Shown here piece by piece: positions 1 through 10,251 of a stretch of 64,000 nucleotides of DNA. A program made the position numbers and the translations under genes. Below the pieces are notes generated by a model. The model had not been told where the DNA came from. It did not search any database and saw only the letters and a program-made list of their open reading frames with translations. Within the stretch, counting starts at the first letter, position 1. Each line of letters starts with the position of its first letter. Source of the DNA: Fonsecaea monophora (taxonomy: Eukaryota > Ascomycota > Eurotiomycetes > Chaetothyriales > Herpotrichiellaceae); contig NW_019174052.1 of the NCBI RefSeq assembly GCF_001642475.1, forward strand, positions 32,621 through 96,620, read 5' to 3'.

Positions 1-100
1 TGTCCCGGCCTTTGAGGGCATCGCGAGGCTTTGGAATATCGACAGATGCGGATTTGCCATTGAGGGCCATGCCCAAGGCCGAAACAGATGGAGGAGCCAT
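1..100 (-). CDS. 5' end of a gene running off the left edge
   Basis: On the minus strand an ATG at 100-98 in a good fungal context (AACC before ATGG) opens a frame without stops for 33 codons to the window edge. The peptide starts MAPPSVSALGMALNGK and continues SASVDIPKPRDALKGRD. The minus strand upstream (about 400-800) is pyrimidine-rich, as expected for a fungal promoter and leader. I do not recognise the family from so short a piece. Confidence 0.5.
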   Translation of the reverse strand, partial: MAPPSVSALGMALNGKSASVDIPKPRDALKGRD

Positions 101-2918
101 GGTTCTTGATATACTGCGACAAGAATTCTCGTGCGTTTAGATGCTATACGATTATGAGTCAGCCAGTGATATAAGGGAGACATCGCGACGCGTCACAGGG
201 GTGAGGCCCCAGATAGTGATTATAGAGAGACGGCTATGACTCACCACTTGACAATATTCGACGGATACAAGAGGCGATAGCTCTTATCGGATCTGATGGT
301 AGTTGAGGGCACTTGGTTTGGCTGTTGCGCAATGGTCAGGTTATCTCAGACCAAAGTCGATTTGCAAGGTCAGCGACGCAGGGTGGTGAGCTTGTGAGTC
401 AGAGCGAGGCGAGAAGAGACGACCTAAACGGTTGTCTCTCGTTGAAGCGAAATCTTCCCTTTGGATAAGGAAGATGTAGAGGAGAAGAAAGAAAGACAAG
501 ACGATGGAAGTGAATGGATGTTCTGATAAACAAAGCGGGGGTGGTGGGCGAAGTTGGTGGTGCAGTGCGCAGCGTGCAGGTGCAGGTGCCGATTTGGTTG
601 GTAGACAGATTGGGTAATGTTTGGTTTGTTGTAATAACATGCAGAGTTGCAGATGAAAAGGCGAGGAATGGGGGGGCGATGGATGGAGATGATGACCTCT
701 TGGAAATGGGATGGGGGGAATGGCGAGGACCTGGAAGTCTTGGGGGGCTGCCTATTACACGGCTAGGCTTCCCCAAAGCCCTTGCCCACGAGCAGGTTCC
801 AAGGCCCGACGGGGAGCAAACTTGGTTAGATTATCAGTCATAGGGGCGGCAACCTCGAGAACAAAGGGCAATTTAGCCACTAAACCTGGACGGAGTGCCT
901 ACAAATGGGATGGGGAATTGGCCAGCTGAACAGTGACCTGGTTGAATCCCCCCACCCGTCACTAGTCACGCTCCGGGAATCGGTGGAGCGGCTGGTCGGA
1001 AGTTGGGATGATAGAACCATCACGGGTTCATGTACAAACCGGCACCAGGCACCAAATGGATGCCTCCCGGGGCGCTTCTCCTTTACTTGATAGGCCTATA
1101 AGCAGGGACTCTGGGGGTTGCCGCGTGGCTAAAGATCTGCACTCTGACAGGCTGCAAGTTGAGCAGTTGGGCTGAGACCAGAGCAGGTGGGGTTTCAGTC
1201 CAGCATCCAATAAGGCGCGTTCAACGCCAACACATGGGCATGAATCACAGCATCGAGTCTTCCTCACCAACTCCTCAAACTAACTCTCCTGTCGTCTGCG
1301 CAAACCCCTCTCCGCGTACCCGTCTCTTCGTGTATTCATCTCTGAAGACAGCCAAACTGTAACTCCTCCTTCCTTGACGCCGCGACCACACTAGAAAACC
1401 CCGGAGCGCATCCAACAACCAACTCGCATCGTCCTACCAGTCGGGTTGAACCAGGTGGGCTCGTTATCTTCGGATTCGCATAAGATAAGCCAGAACCTAT
1501 TTGATACGGGCAAAGACGGAGGAGTCGCCACGTCCCCGAAAGAAGTTCTATCGCGGCGCGGAGAATGAGATAGGGAAGACCCTCAAGATACTAACCCATT
1601 TCTCCCACATCCTAATAATGTCATGATCAGTCCCGAAGCTGCTCACCTGTTCACCTGGCCGAGCCAAGCAAAGAACAGCCTCGTCGCCGAGAAGGCCTCA
1701 ACGTCATGATCCGCCTCGTCTGAACGTCGACGCCACCCTGCCTACCCAATTCCTTGATTCATCACCCTCGGCCCCCCGGGGCATTATGTGGTAATACTGA
1801 ATCGAGGATGAAGAGCAAGAGAATTTCATGATGATGATTATGGAGTAAGACAAACCTGTCCGATCGCTCAGCTGATCCTTGATCAACCGTCGAGAACCGG
1901 GCTACACAAAGGGAAATACTCCACCTCCTTACTGTCTCACGCCCTGCTACTATCCTTAGACTCCTGCCCGCTTGTCCCTCCGGCACGTGTTACAACCGCA
2001 CGGGTATATCAATCCTGACGATTCTGTCATGCTCGCCGTCGATGCCCGGCATTCCCCATCTCTGCCACCCGGCTTGACGGCAACCTTTGCAGCTCCTGGA
2101 TAAATTCTGCGGAAACTTCTCCACCATCAGGCGGGGGAACAAAAGACACAAAAAGCTATTGACGAGGTACAGACATGCATGGTTGCGGAAGGAGAATCTA
2201 CTTGATACTTGTCTTTCTCAAGAGTCCACACTGCCCCCATGTTACGCCATCTCCGGCCAGGCCTTGCCGGACACCAAAACCACCCACTCCACTGATTCAC
2301 GCGCGTCGATCCCGTCATCTGATTCGCGCTCCTCAAACGACATAGCAAGTTTTACCCTACATTACATGGTCAATTGGAAAGACGGACGTGGCGTCTCCTC
2401 TCGCCGTGATATATCCTCTTCCGACTTGTCCGTCATCAAAAAACTCTTACCTCATGGAAATGGATGACTTTGCTCCGCAAACGCAGAGCAACTTCGTCAA
2501 CTTCGTCAATAATAGTGCCCCCCTACGTAGTGCGAGACTAGAGAAACAAAGGATGGAATTCCAGAGACACTCAAGGTGTAATTTGGGTGTTGACTACGAA
2601 ATCATTAACATTATCGCTTTGCTACCTTTTATACCAGCTCTGGCTGTATAGTACACAAGTACATGAGTTCGAACATAGACACAACATCCATCGTCGGCGT
2701 CGTCACGGCTGCTGGGTGTCTCTGAACAGTTGCCTGAGCGACATCGTCGCCCTCATATATCCAGCTACTTTGCCGGTTGTGTCGGCTCTGTTCACGTCGC
2801 TCTTGGTCTGGAATCGTCCGAGATCTGAGGGTCAAACAAACACCGTATTTCTATTGCTTGGTCTTGTGCCTGCATCCCTTCTCCCTTAGCCAGCGAGCGG
2901 TTTCGTCTCATCCATCTT
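101..2918. other. Intergenic region, no convincing gene
   Basis: These 2.8 kb have only short open frames of low plausibility on both strands. The first 700 bp, C/T-rich on the minus strand, probably hold the promoter of the gene at the left edge. The right part is the 3' side of the kelch gene. I see no RNA gene or repeat. Confidence 0.5.
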
Positions 2919-3308
2919 TTACATTGTCAGCCTTTTACTGGTCCTTGTCCCTGCACTCCTCATCGATTCCCTGGTGGCCAATGCCACGCGAGGGGGGATC
3001 GTGGGGCTGTCAGGATCAGGCGGCAACTCTTCATCCTCCCATATCTCGCCTTCCTGGATCGTGTCCCTTTTGACCGCCTGCAGTGGGTAATGAAACGCAC
3101 GTGAGCGGTTTTTCGGCGTTGACTTTGTGCGAAACAAGTCAATATGCTTCTGCTTCTTGGTCGTCATCGTCGACGAGTCGGTGACCCCACCGTGGCCCTC
3201 AAAAGATCCGTCTTCCTTACTCACTCGCGACGCCTTGCTGCCCGGTGGCTTCCTAGCAACGTCATCGAGCAGGAACTGGTACAGTACCTTCGAGAACCGG
3301 TTGGATAG
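2919..3308 (-). CDS. In-frame 129-codon extension beyond a TGA-CTA stop of the kelch gene
   Basis: Directly after the kelch stop (TGA at 3311-3309) the same frame stays open for 129 codons to a TAA at 2919. The next codon is CTA, so the context is TGA CTA, the best known eukaryotic stop-readthrough signal. The peptide begins LSNRFSKVLYQFLLDDV, which looks like an amphipathic helix. It continues with mixed charged stretches (KKQKHIDLFRTK, then an acidic EEGEIWEDEE-like patch and a Pro-rich end) and reads like real protein. Readthrough would give about 973 aa. The alternative is a weak 60-nt intron (3312-3253; GTGACT donor, GCTAG acceptor) that would remove the stop in frame. Either way this stretch probably belongs to the gene. 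Confidence 0.6.
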   Translation of the reverse strand, partial: LSNRFSKVLYQFLLDDVARKPPGSKASRVSKEDGSFEGHGGVTDSSTMTTKKQKHIDLFRTKSTPKNRSRAFHYPLQAVKRDTIQEGEIWEDEELPPDPDSPTIPPRVALATRESMRSAGTRTSKRLTM

Positions 3309-5840
3309 TCACCGGCCCGGCGTGCCAAGGTTTAGCCAGGACATATCCGTGTTGACGTTGGCGTGGTTATCTGGCAGTTGCCGACTGTTGCTCCGTTTAT
3401 GAGCTGGAGCATAGCTGAAATAGTCGTGTGTTGCTGTCTGGGTTGGCTGTTCATGACTCGGTCTGCTGGACTGTTGATAAGTCGTTGTACTTCCTTTGTT
3501 GATAGTCGCTTCCTTCCAACCTGACTGACCAGATCGAATCGAATTAGGCATCGGGAAAGAGGGGATTGATGAGCCCAATGTCCCAGTGCTATCGCTGGGC
3601 TCATCTGAGCTTACTGTGGGAGGAGAACGTGGCACCTGTGTCTGTGCCTGCTGAGCAGCAAGATAACTGCTTGGAGGCCGCAGTGGCCGTTGCGGCGGCC
3701 CCGACCATGTGTTTCCCACTGGTGTCCAGGGCGAGTCATGCACGCTGTCAGGGATTCCACTCGAGAATGCACCCTCGAAGATCTGCTCATCTTCATATTC
3801 GTCGTCATCATCATCGTCGTCATCAGTGGAACGTGCCGTTCGCACAGAGCTAGCATTGGAGATTTGTCCTGACATACCCTGGACAGACTGCAACCCCCTC
3901 GACTGAGGGTTGGAGGGTCCATGTTCAAGATTCGGACTCCCGGCCGCAACATTCTGCGCTTCAAGAGGATTGCCCACACTGTCACGAAGGACGAACTTGG
4001 GAGACCTGCTTGAGTTTTCCAGGACACCAGATCCAGGCCAGAACCCACTCCTGGCACCAGAACTCCGGGAGAGGAACGTTGTTCGGTTTCCAGAAAGCGG
4101 TTCGCCTTGGAAGTATTTACCCCATCCCTCGTCAGTCTTGCGTTGAGATGCCTTTCTCTCGGGAGCCACAGATGCTACTGGTGCGCCGGGGGGTGTGGCT
4201 TTCCCAAGTTCAATGCTCGGTCTGCCTTGGTAATCGTTTAAGATCGGCATCATGGGTTTGGATATGGAGAGGTTGATCTTCTCCTTCTCCTTGTCTCTCT
4301 CTTTCTCGCGCTTGAACAATGCCTGCCCAAACCCTATTCCTGACCCACGGTACCCGCTTGGAGCATCATCTGAAGAAACTCGTCTGTTAAGCAGTGCTGG
4401 TTCGGGCTTCATGTCCCCAAACATCGATGTACTATCTCCATCGGGGACAACTGCTGAAGGAATCGGGCTTCTTCCCATGGGTTGTCCATACCCTGCTAGC
4501 GGTTGAAGCCCTCTTTCTTCATAGTTGTACTCTCCACTTCCTTTCTTGTCTTCTGGGTACTCGTGTCCTTTAGCAGATTCTGCCTTCCGTCTCCTTCGAA
4601 CTGATCTCAGCCAAAGGAGGAGGATGACAAGGATTGCTAACAGACCACAGAGACCACCTAGGACCGCTCCAAGAACGGTCAAGCCTTGGTTCTTGTTACC
4701 AGAAGAGGCCGCTGCGGCTGCACTGGTCGATGCCGTGGAAGCAGAGGTGAGACTTGGCGTGCTTGAAGTCGGTGACTGCGAGGGTACTCCACTCGACGTT
4801 GCCAGCGGCTCTTGCTGCTTTCCAAATAACTGGGACGCGGCAATCCAGCCATTTCCAGACTGATTAAAGAATACCACTGGATTGTCGTCATTGCCACCGA
4901 CTAGCGCCACCAATCCGTCGTCCCCCTGTGCTAGATCGAATCCTGTCCGAGACGCCGTGGGCGCCATCGTGCCATTATAGCTCGGGTAGGCATCAAGCGA
5001 TACTTGCCTCTTTGCCTTGGATGGAGTTGTCGACGAAGGCGAGGGTGTTTCTGTATTCACGGTACCTCCCACGGTCTCACCAAATGCGGCAGGGGCACCT
5101 CCTGGGTTCAACAGAACATTTGTCGTCACCGTGGGTGGAACCTGACCAAGGTCAAATGTTTGTAGAACCATGCTGTTGTCGGCTAGGGTAAATAAAGCGC
5201 TCTGTGCTATTGAATGGTCCGGTAGAGGAGCCGGCAGTGTAAGACCAATGTCCTGCCAGCCATCTAAAGAACCAAACGTGAACAGGTTGACATTGGTCGA
5301 GCTGCCGCCTACCATCAGAGTATGGTCCTGGCTCCATGGTAGCATGAAAGGGCTGACTGTCGGTGGCGCAGTCGAGCTGTATGCCAGCACTGAGTAGGGA
5401 GGGAAAAGACCAATCGTGAAGGTCTCTGAGGATGGTCCAGCGTTGTCATTCTGAGATCCCCCATAGACGACCAAAGTCGACGAAGAGTTGATATACGCCG
5501 CTCCATGATTCAGACGATTTTGGGTGACGTTGACCACAGGAACAACGGTTTGCCAGGACTTGTCCTCGAAAGAATACCGCTGCAAACCTGTATAGTCCGT
5601 TGTCGACACATTCGTTGCACCACCCACCACGTACAAGGCCGTCTTGGAGTTATCGCCATCCACGCCACCTTTCACGCAGACCGCCCCAGTTACTGAGACG
5701 CCATTTGCCTCTTCTTTCCACCTTGCGCCCTCTTTCAGCTCCAAGGTCTGAAACGCGTCTGGCGAGTAGACGTAAATGACACCGTCATGAATAACGGAGC
5801 AATGGTTTTTGATTGCAACAGGAGGCTTGGGTGCTGACAT
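3309..5840 (-). CDS. Kelch-type beta-propeller protein with one membrane segment
   Basis: 843 aa, one exon. An in-frame TTG lies two codons upstream, so the ATG at 5840 is used. Residues about 10-330 are a kelch/galactose-oxidase-like propeller with repeated VVGG/VYGG/MVGG/LVGG turns and several N-glycosylation sequons. A Ser/Thr/Ala-rich stalk (345-385) leads to a hydrophobic helix at 388-411, followed by an RRRRK stop-transfer and a 430-residue disordered tail with an Asp run. The layout suggests an outside propeller and a cytoplasmic tail, but no signal peptide is visible; a short 5' exon could have been missed. I recall relatives being annotated as splicing factor CLF1; nothing in this protein supports that, and the real CLF1 is the next gene. 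The role is unknown; a wall or surface sensor is an inference. The stop codon is unusual (see 2919-3308). Confidence 0.85.
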   Translation of the reverse strand: MSAPKPPVAIKNHCSVIHDGVIYVYSPDAFQTLELKEGARWKEEANGVSVTGAVCVKGGVDGDNSKTALYVVGGATNVSTTDYTGLQRYSFEDKSWQTVVPVVNVTQNRLNHGAAYINSSSTLVVYGGSQNDNAGPSSETFTIGLFPPYSVLAYSSTAPPTVSPFMLPWSQDHTLMVGGSSTNVNLFTFGSLDGWQDIGLTLPAPLPDHSIAQSALFTLADNSMVLQTFDLGQVPPTVTTNVLLNPGGAPAAFGETVGGTVNTETPSPSSTTPSKAKRQVSLDAYPSYNGTMAPTASRTGFDLAQGDDGLVALVGGNDDNPVVFFNQSGNGWIAASQLFGKQQEPLATSSGVPSQSPTSSTPSLTSASTASTSAAAAASSGNKNQGLTVLGAVLGGLCGLLAILVILLLWLRSVRRRRKAESAKGHEYPEDKKGSGEYNYEERGLQPLAGYGQPMGRSPIPSAVVPDGDSTSMFGDMKPEPALLNRRVSSDDAPSGYRGSGIGFGQALFKREKERDKEKEKINLSISKPMMPILNDYQGRPSIELGKATPPGAPVASVAPERKASQRKTDEGWGKYFQGEPLSGNRTTFLSRSSGARSGFWPGSGVLENSSRSPKFVLRDSVGNPLEAQNVAAGSPNLEHGPSNPQSRGLQSVQGMSGQISNASSVRTARSTDDDDDDDDEYEDEQIFEGAFSSGIPDSVHDSPWTPVGNTWSGPPQRPLRPPSSYLAAQQAQTQVPRSPPTVSSDEPSDSTGTLGSSIPSFPMPNSIRSGQSGWKEATINKGSTTTYQQSSRPSHEQPTQTATHDYFSYAPAHKRSNSRQLPDNHANVNTDMSWLNLGTPGR

Positions 5841-5886
5841 GTCCAAGGGGATAATCGGTCACCGGACGCAAGGCGCAGGCGAAGCG

Positions 5887-5904
5887 TCAAGATTCGAGTT
5901 GCAT
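5887..5904 (-). promoter_or_regulatory. Short upstream reading frame in the kelch leader
   Basis: Between the TATA box and the kelch ATG, the minus strand has ATG-CAA-CTC-GAA-TCT-TGA, a five-codon frame that ends 46 nt before the main start. If the mRNA starts just below the TATA box, this would lower translation or tie it to reinitiation. Transcript start data are needed to know whether it is in the mRNA. Confidence 0.35.
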
Positions 5905-5930
5905 TTTCTCCTCAAAACAAGTCGGGCAGG

Positions 5931-5941
5931 TATATTTTATA
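5931..5941 (-). promoter_or_regulatory. TATA box of the kelch gene
   Basis: The minus strand reads TATAAAATATA about 90 bp upstream of the kelch ATG. Initiation some 30-40 nt downstream would give a leader of 50-70 nt. The spacing supports the start at 5840 but argues against a distant signal-peptide exon. Confidence 0.5.
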
Positions 5942-7850
5942 GGACTTCGGTGTTGTTTGGCGACGAACTCGACAACGGATTGGACGGACCAAGGACTGGC
6001 TGGAGGGACGTGGCCTGATCTTGCTCGTTCCTGAAAAAGCAAAGGTATATTATGTCTTTCACGAAGACCGGATTGCTTTGGGGGCAGTCGTGCGAAGCCG
6101 GTGCAAGATAACGAGGCGCAGCGTAAGTCTAACGCAGGAGGGCGTCTTCGCAGTCAGATGTCGATTCAACTGAGGGAAGAGCGGTCGCTGGTTTGGTTGA
6201 ATGCGAATGTTGACCTCTCAAAGGTCGCTTTCGACGCGCAACGAGGCGTGATACAGATAGTTGCCAAAGATTCAATTGCGACTCGACAGCCTTGGGCAGA
6301 ATTGTGCAAGTACTGCGAGGATGGTTCTATGAGGGTGAAATCTGCAGAGGGGAGTCGGTTTGAAGAGGCGCTCAGTCGCGGTGCAACGCAGGCGGGCCTT
6401 GGGTTTGGCTTGGTCCGAGGGACTGTGGGTCGGTGGAACAGCTTTGCTCGTGGGATTGTCACAGAGCAATGTCGATCGGTCGTGGACTTAGACCCAAAGG
6501 GAAAAACTGAATAGATTACTTGCGGGTAGGCAGCATTCGCTCATCGAGCTCGAGGGATGTAGCAAGTGAACAATACCTTTTGGCGAGGAAGTGAGAAAAG
6601 CAGAAGAGAAGAGGGACCAGTTCTCAGAGGGGAGAGAGAAGAAAGCGGACGGTAGCAAGTCTCTGGGCGCGACAGTTGGGAGCTAGCGACTGTGACTGCG
6701 GGAAGCGAGGTACCAGTGTCAGAAAGAAACACAAAAGAAGCCTTTAGAAGCGCAAGCAGGCGGCGCAGAGACTGAAAGACTGGGCGGATAGGCTCCGAGC
6801 CACTGTGCCTCTACCGAGTAGACATAGCTCCCTGCAAGGCACCGTAAGGCCGTGTCGAGAGGGAAGGGTGACCATTGATCAGTGCGTGGCTGGGAATGAG
6901 AGCGGCTCTCATAGTCCCGTCTCTTCGTCGTTTTCCAAACATCCGCGTAAGAATAGCCACACAATTTTGTCCATCTCCTCCATTTTTGGGACGGTCATCT
7001 CGCCTTGACGTGTCACACCCAAAGCCTGTGTGAGGGCGGGAATCCGACTTGGTTGGAGTGACGGAGAGGAGCAGAGGTGATCAGGGTGTTTCATGCAGTC
7101 GGCTCGAAGCGCGATAATTGGCTGCGCTGAGGACACTTGATCTCCACATTCGGGACGCGTGCTGCAGGTACAGATACCAAAGAGGTAAGCCAGGCACCGA
7201 GCAGGGGGGAGAGGGGGGAGAGCGGCGACGAATACGAAGCTGCCCCAAATCCAGGGGGTTAGCGAACCAACGAGCCAAGAAGCCAAGTTCAGTGGAAGCA
7301 ACAAGAGTGGAACAAGAGTGTCACCCATTGCAACAGCCGAGGATGAAGGGGAATTTCTGTCACTCGGCAATGTACATTGCTTGTAAGAGAGTTGGAGGGG
7401 AGAGGGGAGAGAAAGCGAGACAGATGGTTGCCACTGATGTGTTGGTGGGAGAAGCAGGTAGAAGCAGAGGAGGTGTGAGGATGAGGCACTGAATAGACGA
7501 TTGTAGTAGTAGCACTGAATACTCGTACGGAGCAGGTCCCTAGTACCTCGTAGTAGTATCAACAGTCATTCCCTTAGTGCCATGGCAAACATGGACTCGC
7601 CCCTGTCCCCGTGCCCCCTCCCACACCGGCGCCCCTGCCCAGTGCCCTCCCAGCTACCAGACTGGATTTGTAACTGCGCCCATCGACAGTACCGAGTACT
7701 TACCTAGGGTACACCAAGCTTCATCTGCACAATGACATATTACCATGCCTCACAACCGTTGTACTTTACTCGATTCATTTTAAGCCACCAAACCTACGCC
7801 TACTCCAAGCCCTCTAGAGTTACATCCCTAGTTGCAGAGATGGCCTGCCT
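5942..7850. other. Promoter side of the kelch gene and 3' side of CLF1
   Basis: About 1.9 kb without a supported gene. A 217-codon minus-strand frame (6909-7562) is open mainly because the strand is C/T-rich. It has leucine and proline runs but no domain I recognise. Confidence 0.45.
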
Positions 7851-9893
7851 TCACTCAGCGCTGTCAGCACTGCCGTTCGCTTGCTGTTTCGACTTCCACG
7901 CATGCGCCATTTGCAACAGTTTGGACATCTTGGCCGCACTCTCATCATCGGCCGGGAAGACATAGTCAATGTATTCCTCGAACCGATCCTCCTCGATCTT
8001 TCTCCTCTTCTTGACCTTACGAGGCATCTGTTTCTCGATCTTCTCAATGTCCTCGGCCGACCCATGCGTCTGCTCAAACGAGCGCCATGCATTCAACAGG
8101 TCCACCCGCTCTTCTTTCATTTCTTTCGCCCTGAACAAGTCATGGGCCCGTTCAAAGACCTTGCGTGCCCGTCTCTTTGCATCTTCGCTAACCCGTTGCT
8201 CCTCGCCTTCTGCTGGTTCGGGTTCGTTGGGATCCGGCACATTGATTTCAAAGCGTGCATAATTGATCCAGACCTTGACGTGGTCCGTCTTCTTCAGCAA
8301 CCGCTCATACAGAGCGCGGGCTCGATCGTACTCTTCTTCGTACTCCTCAAAATCAATATATGCCTTCCAAACCAGCTCGGGCATATCCAGCGTAGGTTGC
8401 TCGATGCCCAGTTCAAAAATCGCTCTCGCTCGTTCTAGATCATCGAGTCCGCGCTCCAGCTCTGCAAACTGAATCCATGCCTGGCTATTGGATGGGTTCC
8501 ATTCGATCTGCTTTTCAAACAGCGTCCGACACCGCTCGAATTCAAAAAGCTGTTTCTCCAGTTCAATGTAGCTCCGGAACAGCTTGTCCTTGGGACACAT
8601 GCCGATAGCTTGTCCCAGTGTCTTTCTCGCTGCCGTCAGCTGCATTTGCCGCACCTCAAAATGCGCTTTCATGATCCAAATTTTGGCAAACGTCCACTTC
8701 TTGTGGGGGATCAGCTTCAGGCATTCCTGGTAGACTTGCCTTGCCCGTTCCACGTCGTTGTTCGCCATTTCCTCCCACAGGGCATAAAAGATCCAGAGAT
8801 AGATGTATCTCCGCCAGTGTCGTTTTTCCTGTGAAGGCGGAATTTGAGCGATTGCCCTTTCGTATACGTCTCGTACCCGTTCCACATCGCCGCCGGTCTC
8901 TTCCAACCGTGCAAAGTCGAACCACACGTCGTAATTTCGAGGGTTGGCTTTGATCTGCTCCTCATATTGCACCCGTCGCTTAGCGATGATCACGTCTTCT
9001 ACTCCTTCGCGGTTTCCAAATTGTTTCTCGAACTGGGTGTATGCTTTGTGCAGTGCTTCGGATCGAGAACGCGGCAATCGGTCCAATGCATACTTGTAGA
9101 TAGCGCGTGCTCTCTCGTACTCTTTGAGTTTGGCCTCATAGCGAGCATACGCTATGAAAAGCTTCTCATCCATAAAGTCTTCACCGAGGGTCTCGATGGC
9201 AACACCAAAAACATCACGAACCAACTGACTGGTCCCATTTTCCTCCTCGAACTTGGCCCATCGGATCCAGTTGCGCGGTTCTGGGTGTACGATGGTGAAG
9301 CGTTCGTATATGGCGCGGGCACGATCGTACTCTCCGTATCTCTTTTCCAGCTTAATATAAGCCAGCCAAGCTGCTTCGTCTGGCTCCCAGCTCATCCATC
9401 TCTCGAAGACCTGTCTCGTTCCGGCGATGTTGCCAAGAGTCTCTTCCATGTAGACATACTTGTACCAAAGCTTATCGATCCTGGGGAGAATTGTTACGGC
9501 TCTGTCCAACAGATTTCTGGCGTGGTTGATGTTTCTATTCTTCATCTCCGCCTCGATGTACCGAATCCACAGGACCACGCTTGTACTGTCCACGTCCAAC
9601 GCCCGCTCGAAGATCGATCTCGCCCGGCGAAATTCTTTCTGCTCCAGTTCCCACTGCGCATAGCGCATCCAATTGTTCATATTGATTCTGTTGCGCCGGA
9701 CATAGTCCTCGAATTCCTTGCGCTTCCGACCCTGAAATTCATGTAGTTCTTCAAGGTCGGCGAAGCGCTGGGTTGGTGCTTGTAGCCCAGGCTCTTGTCT
9801 GTCGACGGCTTCCCGTAGAAGCTGCTCAGCTGAGATCTGCTGCGGCGCGGGCGCCTTGTTTTTGACCCTGGGAGGGCCTCTCGTAGAATCCAT
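7851..9893 (-). CDS. CLF1: Pre-mRNA-splicing factor Clf1 (Crooked-neck/Syf3)
   Basis: 680 aa, one exon. The family is a scaffold of the NineTeen complex that helps assemble and activate the spliceosome in the nucleus. The N-terminus has the family block KNKAPAPQQISAEQLLREA, then LEELHEFQGRKRKEFEDYVRRNR. From about residue 55 to 600 there are HAT (half-a-TPR) repeats with the W...Y/F...E pattern, such as NNWMRYAQWELEQKEFRRAR, VWFDFARLEE and AWIQFAELE. A basic segment (PRKVKKRRK) lies near the C-terminus. The length matches the family. The ATG at 9893 is the only sensible start: the open frame upstream to 10118 has no other ATG. It diverges from PRP31, another splicing gene, across 358 bp. Confidence 0.97.
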   Translation of the reverse strand: MDSTRGPPRVKNKAPAPQQISAEQLLREAVDRQEPGLQAPTQRFADLEELHEFQGRKRKEFEDYVRRNRINMNNWMRYAQWELEQKEFRRARSIFERALDVDSTSVVLWIRYIEAEMKNRNINHARNLLDRAVTILPRIDKLWYKYVYMEETLGNIAGTRQVFERWMSWEPDEAAWLAYIKLEKRYGEYDRARAIYERFTIVHPEPRNWIRWAKFEEENGTSQLVRDVFGVAIETLGEDFMDEKLFIAYARYEAKLKEYERARAIYKYALDRLPRSRSEALHKAYTQFEKQFGNREGVEDVIIAKRRVQYEEQIKANPRNYDVWFDFARLEETGGDVERVRDVYERAIAQIPPSQEKRHWRRYIYLWIFYALWEEMANNDVERARQVYQECLKLIPHKKWTFAKIWIMKAHFEVRQMQLTAARKTLGQAIGMCPKDKLFRSYIELEKQLFEFERCRTLFEKQIEWNPSNSQAWIQFAELERGLDDLERARAIFELGIEQPTLDMPELVWKAYIDFEEYEEEYDRARALYERLLKKTDHVKVWINYARFEINVPDPNEPEPAEGEEQRVSEDAKRRARKVFERAHDLFRAKEMKEERVDLLNAWRSFEQTHGSAEDIEKIEKQMPRKVKKRRKIEEDRFEEYIDYVFPADDESAAKMSKLLQMAHAWKSKQQANGSADSAE

Positions 9894-10251
9894 CTTGCTG
9901 GTAGTAGGCGGAACTGGGAGTTGTAAGGTGGGATCGGAACAAATCACTGAGCGCAGTTCGTGTCTTGAAGATTCAAGAACGAGAAGGGGACTGAAACCCG
10001 GTACGGGAGGGATGAGACGTGGTTTGGACACATGGAATACTTGAGGAATGTTTCTGCGAAACCTTTGTCTTCGTTCAGAAGTGATGGCGAGGTCTCGACT
10101 GCGGAGAAATTTTGCCAAGGTTTCCGCTGCCTAAAGCACGTACCTCGTACAGACTGCGCTTCTCCCTCAACTCCGCATCTACCTTCGAGTTCAAACAAAG
10201 CCTCAACAGGGCCCAAGTCATTTCCACACCACTCTCAGCACCTGCGCGGCG
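9894..10251. promoter_or_regulatory. Shared divergent promoter of CLF1 and PRP31
   Basis: These 358 bp separate the start codons of two spliceosome genes read in opposite directions, so the sequence must serve both 5' leaders. I see no clear TATA box, as is common for housekeeping genes. Coupled expression is an inference from the layout. Confidence 0.6.

Noticed and set aside
6909..7562. 217-codon minus-strand open frame upstream of the kelch gene
   Set aside because: The strand is C/T-rich and gives Leu/Pro/Ser runs without any recognisable domain. I could not join it to the kelch gene as a signal-peptide exon.
8844..9746. 300-codon plus-strand open frame
   Set aside because: It lies wholly antisense to CLF1, whose HAT repeats are unmistakable; it is a shadow of the real coding strand.
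9894..10118. 75-codon N-terminal extension of CLF1
   Set aside because: It has no ATG and would run into the divergent promoter; orthologues as I recall them start at the MxSxRGPPRVKNKAP block.
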